NCBI GenBank assembly: GCA_021779635.1
Contig: JAJYAH010000040.1
Span: 1 to 18,786 of the forward strand
Reading direction: 5' to 3'
From: Pseudomonadota bacterium
GTDB lineage: Bacteria > Pseudomonadota > Alphaproteobacteria > Rhizobiales > Xanthobacteraceae
Length of the DNA: 18,786 bases
In this document: positions 13,397-18,786 of the stretch, in pieces
Numbering within the stretch: the stretch's first letter is position 1
Layout: every line of letters starts with the position of its first letter
Notes under the pieces: generated by a model
What the model was told of the DNA's origin: nothing
What the model saw: only the letters and a program-made list of their open reading frames with translations
The model's database searches: none
Program-made: the position numbers and the translations under genes

Positions 13397-14326
13397 ATGC
13401 TTCGGGTCGTCGTCCTGGGCGCTGCGGCGGGTGGTGGTGTTCCGCAGTGGAATTGCGGCTGTACGGTTTGCCGGGAAGCGCGAAACGAGCATCCCGAATT
13501 CAGAAGAACCCAGGCTTCGATCGCGATCAGCGCCGATGGCGATCACTGGTTCCTGATCAATGCGTCTCCCGATCTACGCCAGCAACTGATCGCGACGCCA
13601 AAGCTTCATCCGAAGGCAGGGGCGCTTCGTCATAGTCCGATATCGGGCGTCGTCCTGACCAATGGCGAAGTCGACGCGGTCGCCGGGCTATTGTCGATGC
13701 GCGAAGGTTCGCCATTCACGATCTATGCTCACCGAAGGGTGCTGGCGATCCTCGAGACCAACAGCATCTTCAACGTGCTGAACGAAAAGAACGTGCCGCG
13801 CCAGCCGATCGAGGTGGACAAGGCGTTCGAACCGACCCTGCCCGATGGTTCGCCTTCCGGCATTGAGATCCTGCCATTCGCCGTGCCGGGCAAGGGCGCG
13901 TGGTACCTAGAGGGCAAGGCTCATCCCGCAGGCGACGACGGCACCGGCGACACGCTTGGGCTTCGAATCGATGACAGAGCGAGCGGCAAATATATGTATT
14001 TCCTGGCGGCCTGTGCCAGCGTAACCAACGATCTGCGGGCCCGGCTCGCGGGCGCCTCCGCGATCTTCTTCGATGGCACGGTATGGCGCGATGACGAACT
14101 GATCGCCGCGGGCCTTGGCAACAAGACCGGGCAAGGCATGGGACATATTGCAATGTCAGGTGATTCCGGCGCGATCGCGGCTCTTGCCAACCTCGATATC
14201 GACAGGAAGATATTTTTGCATATCAATAATTCCAACCCGGTGCTGCTGCGCGACTCCGCCGAGCGCAAGACCGCCGAGCACGCGGGTTGGCAAATTCCGA
14301 ACGATGGAATGGAGATCGTGCTTTGA
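13397..14326 (+). CDS. pqqB: PqqB, PQQ biosynthesis metallo-beta-lactamase-fold protein
   Basis: The 309-residue protein begins MLRVVVLGAAAGGGVPQWNC, the hallmark PqqB N-terminus, and has AGGAGA 6 bases upstream of the ATG. The zinc-binding knuckle is Cys20, Cys22 and Cys25 (NCGCTVC). Other family blocks are LRHSPI (His79), KTGQGMGHI (His250) and FLHINNSNP (His275). PqqB is thought to be an iron-dependent hydroxylase acting on the tyrosine-derived intermediate before the PqqC step. The metal-site block that I recall ending in D-H in other lineages reads TNGEVDAVAG here, so the histidine is Ala94. The gene overlaps pqqC by 4 bases if pqqC starts at TTG 14323. The gene call is firm; the effect of the substitution is unknown. 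Confidence 0.96.
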   Translation: MLRVVVLGAAAGGGVPQWNCGCTVCREARNEHPEFRRTQASIAISADGDHWFLINASPDLRQQLIATPKLHPKAGALRHSPISGVVLTNGEVDAVAGLLSMREGSPFTIYAHRRVLAILETNSIFNVLNEKNVPRQPIEVDKAFEPTLPDGSPSGIEILPFAVPGKGAWYLEGKAHPAGDDGTGDTLGLRIDDRASGKYMYFLAACASVTNDLRARLAGASAIFFDGTVWRDDELIAAGLGNKTGQGMGHIAMSGDSGAIAALANLDIDRKIFLHINNSNPVLLRDSAERKTAEHAGWQIPNDGMEIVL

Positions 14327-15087
14327 ACGCCATGACAGCCTTTTCTATTGGTGAAAGCGCCCCGCTGACGAGCGCCGAAGACCTTGAAGCCGCACTGCGA
14401 CAGATCGGCGCGACGCGGTATCACAGTTTGCATCCGTTTCACCGGCTGCTGCACGGCGGCAAGCTGAACAAGGGGCAGGTGCAGGCCTGGGCGCTGAATC
14501 GCTATTATTACCAGAGCACCATTCCGATCAAGGACGCCGTCGTGATCTCGCGGTTCCACGACCGCGGCATCCGGCTCGAATGGCGGCACCGAATCGAAGA
14601 CCATGACGGCGATCTCGGAACCGAGGGCGGCATCGAGCGCTGGCTGAAGCTGACAGAGGGACTTGGGCTCGACAGCGCCTATGTCGAATCGACCGAGGGC
14701 ATTCTGCCGGCGACGCGCTTTGCGGTGGAAGCCTATGTCCACTTCGTCCGCGACAAGACGCCGCTCGAGGCCATCGCCTCCTCGCTCACCGAGCTGTTCG
14801 CGCCCAGCCTGCATGAGGAACGCATCTCGGGAATGCTGGCGCATTACGACTTCGTCAATCCCGACATCATGAGCTACTTCAGCCGGCGGTTAACGCAAGC
14901 GCCGCGCGATGCCAATTTCGCGCTCGATTTCGTCAAGACCCATGCCAGGACGCCTGCGGAGCGCGAGGCGGTCTGCAATGCACTGATTTTCAAGACCAAT
15001 GTGCTATGGGTTCAGCTCGATGCGCTGTACCATGCCTATGTCGAAGGCCATGTGCCGCCGGGAGCGTTTGTTCCGAAGGAAAGTTAG
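14323..15087 (+). CDS. pqqC: PqqC, pyrroloquinoline-quinone synthase
   Basis: A 254-residue cofactor-free oxidase that closes the ring and performs the final eight-electron oxidation to PQQ. The start is set at TTG 14323: it overlaps the pqqB stop (TTGA) and has GGAG 8 bases upstream, while the ATG at 14332 would have a 17-base spacing. With this start, the active-site residues of the Klebsiella enzyme are all found at a constant offset of ten: Tyr33, His34, Arg60, Gln64, Arg90, His94, His164, Arg167, Tyr185, Arg189 and Lys224. The site is therefore complete and the enzyme should be active. The next gene, pqqD, begins 34 bases after the stop. Confidence 0.95.
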   Translation: MNAMTAFSIGESAPLTSAEDLEAALRQIGATRYHSLHPFHRLLHGGKLNKGQVQAWALNRYYYQSTIPIKDAVVISRFHDRGIRLEWRHRIEDHDGDLGTEGGIERWLKLTEGLGLDSAYVESTEGILPATRFAVEAYVHFVRDKTPLEAIASSLTELFAPSLHEERISGMLAHYDFVNPDIMSYFSRRLTQAPRDANFALDFVKTHARTPAEREAVCNALIFKTNVLWVQLDALYHAYVEGHVPPGAFVPKES

Positions 15088-15121
15088 AGCGAAATCTAAG
15101 AGGCCAACCAGAGACCAACCG

Positions 15122-15439
15122 ATGGCAGCCCCGCAGAGCCGCAATATCACCGTTAGCAAGACCAGCCGGCCGCGGCTGCCCCGGCATGCCAAGCTGAAAT
15201 TCGACGAGACACGGCAGCGCTGGGTCATTCTGGCGCCGGAGCGGGTTCTGGCACCGGACGAGATCGCGGTGGAGGTCCTGCAACTGTGCGACGGCGCCCG
15301 CAGCGTCGAACAGATGGTCGATCAGCTTGCCGAAAAATATGCCGCCGACCGCGACGCGATCGGCACCGACGTCATCGCCATGCTGCAGGACCTGGCCGAC
15401 AAGGGTTTCCTGACCGAAGCTCGCGAGAAGACATCATGA
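15122..15439 (+). CDS. pqqD: PqqD, PqqA peptide chaperone
   Basis: A 105-residue protein from ATG 15122; the frame is open earlier, but that part overlaps pqqC. PqqD is the model RiPP recognition element: it binds PqqA and presents it to PqqE. The first 17 residues are a polar extension, followed by the conserved block PRLPRHAKLKFDETRQRW and ILAPERVLAPDEIAVEVLQL. A helical C-terminal half (VEQMVDQLAEKYAAD, then VIAMLQDLADKGFL) completes the winged-helix-like fold. It overlaps pqqE by 4 bases (ATGA), so the two binding partners are probably translated together. In some methylotrophs PqqC and PqqD are fused; here they are separate. Confidence 0.95.
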   Translation: MAAPQSRNITVSKTSRPRLPRHAKLKFDETRQRWVILAPERVLAPDEIAVEVLQLCDGARSVEQMVDQLAEKYAADRDAIGTDVIAMLQDLADKGFLTEAREKTS

Positions 15440-16644
15440 GCCCGACCTTCACCGACGCCGGCGTCGCGGCGAACGCTCCCTCGGACGGCCTTGCGGTGCT
15501 GGAATCGCGCGGCTCGACGGCGGAGACCTTCGGCATTCCGCTCGCGGTGCTCGCCGAGCTGACGCATCGCTGTCCGCTGCAATGCCCCTATTGCTCCAAT
15601 CCGGTGGAGCTGGATCGCGGCGGCAGCGAGCTCACCACGGAGGAATGGAAGAAGGTCCTCACCGAACTCGCCGAAGTCGGCGTACTGCAAATCCATTTCT
15701 CCGGCGGCGAACCGACCGCGCGCAAGGACCTGGTCGAACTTGTGCAGCACGCCAGCGATGTCGGACTGTATTCCAACCTGATTACGTCGGCCGTGCTGCT
15801 GACCAGGGAAAAACTGTCAGCCCTGGCCGATGCCGGCCTGTGTCACGTGCAGATCAGTTTTCAGGGCAACGAGCCCATCGTCGCCAATCGCGTCGCAGGC
15901 CTGAAAAACGCGCACGAAAAGAAACTTGAAGTCGCCAAATGGACGCGCGAGCTGGATCTGCCGCTGACCGTCAATGCGGTCATGCACCGCCAGAACCTGT
16001 TCCAGCTTGCAGACATCATACAGATGGCGGTCGATCTCGATGCCGACCGGCTCGAGGTGGCCAATGTCCAATATTACGGCTGGGCGCTGAAGAACCGCGC
16101 TGCGCTGATGCCGACGATCGAACAGATCGAGGAGACCAGCCGTATCGTCGAGGATGCCAAAGCGCGGTTGAAAGGCGTCCTGGCCATCGACTTTGTGGTG
16201 CCGGACTATTATGCGCTGCGGCCGAAAAAATGCATGGGCGGCTGGGGCCGGCAGTTCTTCAATATTTCGCCCGCCGGCAAGGTCCTGCCCTGTCACGCCG
16301 CCGAATCCATTACCGGGCTCGAATTCGAATCGGTGCGCAGCAATCATTCGATTGCCTGGATCTGGAAGAACTCCGAAGCCTTCAACCGCTATCGTGGCAC
16401 CGGCTGGATGCCGGAGCCGTGCCAGAGCTGCGAGTTCAAGGAAATCGATTTCGGCGGCTGCCGCTGTCAGGCCTTTGCGCTGACCGGCGATGCCGGCAAT
16501 ACCGATCCGGCCTGCACGCTATCGCCGCTGCATGAGCAGATTTTCAAGTTGGCCGAATCCGAGGCGGCGGCCGACAACAACCGCTTCATCTATCGCAATT
16601 TTGCAGGCGGTACGCCGGAGACGGACGGCGAACATGGCGCCTGA
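15436..16644 (+). CDS. pqqE: PqqE, radical SAM enzyme forming the Glu-Tyr crosslink in PqqA
   Basis: The 402-residue protein uses S-adenosylmethionine and iron-sulfur clusters to join Glu16 and Tyr20 of PqqA, with PqqD as chaperone. The radical SAM cluster site is Cys46, Cys50 and Cys53 (RCPLQCPYC), and the SAM motif GGEP is at 90-93. The C-terminal SPASM domain has seven cysteines (266, 286, 329, 332, 342, 344 and 360), enough for two auxiliary clusters. The first 30 residues are a non-conserved extension compared with many PqqE proteins. The start ATG 15436 overlaps the pqqD stop. The last 11 bases overlap the start of the S33 hydrolase gene. Confidence 0.96.
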   Translation: MSPTFTDAGVAANAPSDGLAVLESRGSTAETFGIPLAVLAELTHRCPLQCPYCSNPVELDRGGSELTTEEWKKVLTELAEVGVLQIHFSGGEPTARKDLVELVQHASDVGLYSNLITSAVLLTREKLSALADAGLCHVQISFQGNEPIVANRVAGLKNAHEKKLEVAKWTRELDLPLTVNAVMHRQNLFQLADIIQMAVDLDADRLEVANVQYYGWALKNRAALMPTIEQIEETSRIVEDAKARLKGVLAIDFVVPDYYALRPKKCMGGWGRQFFNISPAGKVLPCHAAESITGLEFESVRSNHSIAWIWKNSEAFNRYRGTGWMPEPCQSCEFKEIDFGGCRCQAFALTGDAGNTDPACTLSPLHEQIFKLAESEAAADNNRFIYRNFAGGTPETDGEHGA

Positions 16645-17623
16645 CGCCGATGCGGGCAAATCTTCTGGCCACCGCTCCGACCCATTCGCGCCGCTGACCT
16701 CACAACTGCTGCCGGTCGGCGACGGCCACGAGATCTACGTCGAAACCGTCGGCCGTGCCGATGGCATCCCGGCGGTCTATCTGCACGGCGGCCCCGGCAG
16801 CGGCTGCCAGCCCGATCATCGGCGGCTGTTCGATCCGGAGCGTTTCCATACAGTCCTGTTTGACCAGCGCGGCGCCGGCCGAAGCCGCTCCAAGGGCCGC
16901 CGCCAAGACAATACGCTGCCGCATTTGCTCGCGGACATGGAAATGATCCGCGAGCAATTCGGCTTCACACGCTGGATGATTGTCGGTGGCTCCTGGGGCG
17001 CCACGCTTGCGCTGGCCTATGCGCAGGCGCATCCGCAGCGGGTCTCGGGCATTGTGTTGCGCGCCACTTTCCTCGGAACCCGCGGCGAACTGGACGGCGC
17101 CTTTGGCGATGTGCTCCCGCGCTTCTACCCGGGCCTCGCCGGTGATTTCCTGAGCGTGCTGCCCGGCGATGAGCGCGACCGGCCGCTCGACGCTTACTGG
17201 CGCCGCATCCTCGACGCCGATCCCGCAGTGCACGGCCCGGCCGCCCGCGCCTGGCATGACACCGAACGGATCCTTTCCGAACACGCCCCGTCGCGGGTCC
17301 GGCTCGATCTCGGCTCGCTGAACTCAACGCAAGCCTTGCCCTCCACGCCGTTCATGGAAGCGCATTACTTCCAGAACGACTGCTTCATGAGGCCAGATCA
17401 GCTTCTGGCGGAAGCCCGCAAGCTCGCGGGCATACCCGGGATTATCGTGCAAGGCCGCTACGATCTGCTTTGTCCGCCAGCGACCTCGCATGCGCTTGCC
17501 GCCGCGTGGCCCACGTCCGAGGTTCGCTTCGTCGAGGGTGCCGGCCACCAGCTCTACGATCCAGGCGTCAGAGACGCGGTAATGAAGGCCATCGCGGACC
17601 TGGCTTCCAGCGCTACCCGATAA
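16634..17623 (+). CDS. S33 alpha/beta hydrolase, proline iminopeptidase-like, coupled to pqqE
   Basis: The 329-residue protein starts at ATG 16634, inside the end of pqqE. It resembles prolyl aminopeptidase (Pip): the oxyanion-hole motif HGGPGSG at 51-57, DQRGAGRS at 77-84, the nucleophile elbow GGSWGAT with Ser120, the acid Asp277 in GRYDLLCPP and the base His305 in GAGHQ. There is no signal peptide, so it is cytoplasmic. Family members remove N-terminal proline or small hydrophobic residues from peptides. The 11-base overlap with pqqE implies co-translation, so it may take part in trimming crosslinked PqqA or in clearing its leftover peptides. It is not an M16 protease and should not be called PqqF. 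Family assignment is strong; the PQQ role is inference from position. Confidence 0.9.
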   Translation: MAPDADAGKSSGHRSDPFAPLTSQLLPVGDGHEIYVETVGRADGIPAVYLHGGPGSGCQPDHRRLFDPERFHTVLFDQRGAGRSRSKGRRQDNTLPHLLADMEMIREQFGFTRWMIVGGSWGATLALAYAQAHPQRVSGIVLRATFLGTRGELDGAFGDVLPRFYPGLAGDFLSVLPGDERDRPLDAYWRRILDADPAVHGPAARAWHDTERILSEHAPSRVRLDLGSLNSTQALPSTPFMEAHYFQNDCFMRPDQLLAEARKLAGIPGIIVQGRYDLLCPPATSHALAAAWPTSEVRFVEGAGHQLYDPGVRDAVMKAIADLASSATR

Positions 17624-17898
17624 GGGGACGGCCCTAAGCGCGACGTCCGGCGGCTTGATTCCGCCATATATGCGCCGCCCATGCTGCACTGCCGCAATTG
17701 CAGGTGATGACGTTAACGTTACGGCCCTTCGACTAATGAAGACTGTCGATCAAGCAAAAATGGCTTTGTGGATCGCATTAATTGGTCCTAATAAGACAAC
17801 CCTATGATCCAATTTGAAAACCACAAGAACGCCACCTGAGCGTTCGCCGGAAAAAGTAAGGCCGCGTCATTATTCGTCCCGGCGCGGGCAAGGCAGGA
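17624..17898 (+). promoter_or_regulatory. Intergenic region before the GltD-like gene
   Basis: There is no gene in these 275 bases. GGCGG/CCGCC (17649-17653 and 17661-17665, 7-base loop) could end the pqq transcript weakly; no T-run follows. ACGTTAACGT at 17710-17719 is a perfect 10-base palindrome. The AT-rich part holds TTGTGG (17766-17771), 17 bases before TAATAA (17789-17794), and TATGAT at 17803-17808. These are candidate promoter elements for the next gene. Confidence 0.35.
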
Positions 17899-18786
17899 AT
17901 GAAACCGACCGATATCTCTGCGCCCGATTACTTTCACAAAGTCGTCGATTGCCAATGGGCGTGTCCCGCACATACGCCGGTTCCCGAATATATCCGCTTG
18001 ATCGCTGAAGGCCGCTATGGCGATGCCTACATGATCAATTGGAGATCGAATGTGTTTCCCGGAATTCTGGGACGCACCTGCGACCGTCCGTGCGAGCCGG
18101 CATGCCGCCGCGGCCGCGTCGAGGATAACCCGGTCGCGATCTGCCGGCTGAAGCGCGTCGCCGCCGACTTCAAGGACGACGTCAAGCACCGCATGCCGCA
18201 ACCCTCGGCGAAAAACGGCAAGCGCGTTGCAATCGTCGGCGGTGGTCCGGCCTCGCTCACGGTGGCGCGCGATCTCGCGCCGCTCGGCTATCACTGCACC
18301 GTGTTCGATTCCGATCCCAAAGCTGGCGGGATGATGCGGACGCAGATTCCAAAATTCCGGCTGCCGGATTCGGTGATCGACGAAGAAACCGATTACATCC
18401 TCGATCTCGGTATCGAGTTCAAAGGCGGTCATCACATCGAGAGCCTGAAGAAGCTGCTGGCCGACAACTACGACGCGGTCTTTGTCGGGTCCGGCGCGCC
18501 GCGCGGCCGCGAACTCGAGATTCCCGGCCGCAAGGAAGCCGCCGCCAATATCCACATCGGCATCGACTGGCTCTCCAGCGTGTCGTTCGGTCATGTCGAG
18601 AAGATCGGCAAGCGCGTGATCGTACTCGGTGGCGGCAATACCGCGATGGATTGCTGCCGCACCGCGCGCCGCCTCGGCGGCGAGGACGTCAAGGTGATCG
18701 TGCGCTCCGGCTTCGAGGAGATGAAGGCGTCGCCCTGGGAGAAGGAGGACGCCATCCATGAGGATATTCCGATCCTCAACTTCATG
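17899..18786 (+). CDS. GltD-like FAD/NAD(P)-dependent oxidoreductase, N-terminal part (3' end outside window)
   Basis: The frame is open from ATG 17899 to the right edge, 296 residues with no stop. The N-terminal 90 residues resemble the iron-sulfur dicluster domain of glutamate synthase small subunit and dihydropyrimidine dehydrogenase. The cysteines are Cys18 and Cys22 (CQWACPAHTPVPEYI), Cys61, Cys65 and Cys69 (GRTCDRPCEPACRRG), and Cys82. The first CxxC pair seen in GltD is absent. An FAD-binding GGGPASL follows at 114-120 and a second nucleotide-binding GGGNTAMDCC at 244-253, the NAD(P)H site. The enzyme probably moves electrons between NAD(P)H and a partner protein. No GltB gene is visible, so glutamate synthase itself is not established. 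It is separate from the pqq operon (275-base gap). Confidence 0.88.
   Translation, partial: MKPTDISAPDYFHKVVDCQWACPAHTPVPEYIRLIAEGRYGDAYMINWRSNVFPGILGRTCDRPCEPACRRGRVEDNPVAICRLKRVAADFKDDVKHRMPQPSAKNGKRVAIVGGGPASLTVARDLAPLGYHCTVFDSDPKAGGMMRTQIPKFRLPDSVIDEETDYILDLGIEFKGGHHIESLKKLLADNYDAVFVGSGAPRGRELEIPGRKEAAANIHIGIDWLSSVSFGHVEKIGKRVIVLGGGNTAMDCCRTARRLGGEDVKVIVRSGFEEMKASPWEKEDAIHEDIPILNFM

Noticed and set aside
13130..13546. Minus-strand open frame of 138 codons across pqqA and the start of pqqB
   Set aside because: It is antisense to pqqA, the hairpin and pqqB, with no recognisable domain.
13921..14844. Long open frame (307 codons) on the minus strand across pqqB and pqqC
   Set aside because: It is the complement of two well-supported genes; high GC content keeps such shadow frames open.
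16634..17623. Naming the hydrolase PqqF
   Set aside because: PqqF is an M16 zinc protease with an HxxEH motif. This protein is a serine alpha/beta hydrolase and has no such motif.
17788..18759. Long open frame (323 codons) on the minus strand
   Set aside because: It is antisense to the GltD-like gene, whose plus-strand product has clear cofactor-binding motifs. The minus-strand product matches no family I recognise.
1..18786. tRNA, rRNA, CRISPR, transposase, integrase or phage genes
   Set aside because: I looked through the gaps and saw no cloverleaf, repeat-spacer array, terminal inverted repeats or matching proteins.

Overview
The base composition (high GC), the codon use and the protein families point to an alphaproteobacterium, most likely Bradyrhizobium or a close relative in the Nitrobacteraceae. 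This rests on recognising protein sequences, not on a marker gene. The window is dense and chromosomal in character. I see no tRNA, rRNA, insertion sequence, phage gene or CRISPR array, and no gap longer than about 300 bases.

Left part (1-1709, plus strand): the C-terminal part of an intracellular polyhydroxyalkanoate depolymerase, then an orphan ModA-like periplasmic binding protein. Next (5833-1730, minus strand) come four genes in a row: an Fsr-type MFS exporter, an MHS-type MFS symporter, a DJ-1/PfpI protein and an orphan family-3 solute-binding protein. A divergent AraC regulator starts 36 bases from the first of them. Two stable hairpins lie between the two MFS genes.

Middle (6845-10398): malonyl-CoA decarboxylase on the plus strand, facing a minus-strand run of amidase, glutathione peroxidase and a DUF3297 protein. 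The last two overlap by 4 bases (GTGA).

Right part: a PQQ island. On the minus strand, a PQQ-dependent sugar/sorbosone-type dehydrogenase (12394-11126) is followed by a diheme cytochrome c (11053-10487), a plausible electron acceptor. A small DUF6894 gene lies next to them. Divergently, on the plus strand, is a complete pqqA-B-C-D-E set whose genes mostly overlap. An S33 (proline iminopeptidase-like) hydrolase overlaps the end of pqqE by 11 bases. So the window holds the cofactor pathway, a user of the cofactor, its likely electron acceptor and a candidate peptidase. No M16 protease (PqqF/PqqG) is present. A 63-base imperfect stem-loop fills much of the pqqA-pqqB gap and could help make PqqA in excess over the enzymes. 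The pqqA/DUF6894 divergent region carries several dyads.

The window ends inside a GltD-like FAD/NAD(P) oxidoreductase with a cysteine-rich N-terminus (17899 onward), which runs off the right edge. No wholly unknown system stands out. The points most worth testing are the pqq hairpin, the S33 peptidase coupled to pqqE, the altered metal-site residue in PqqB, and the dehydrogenase-cytochrome pair separated by a perfect 10-bp palindrome.
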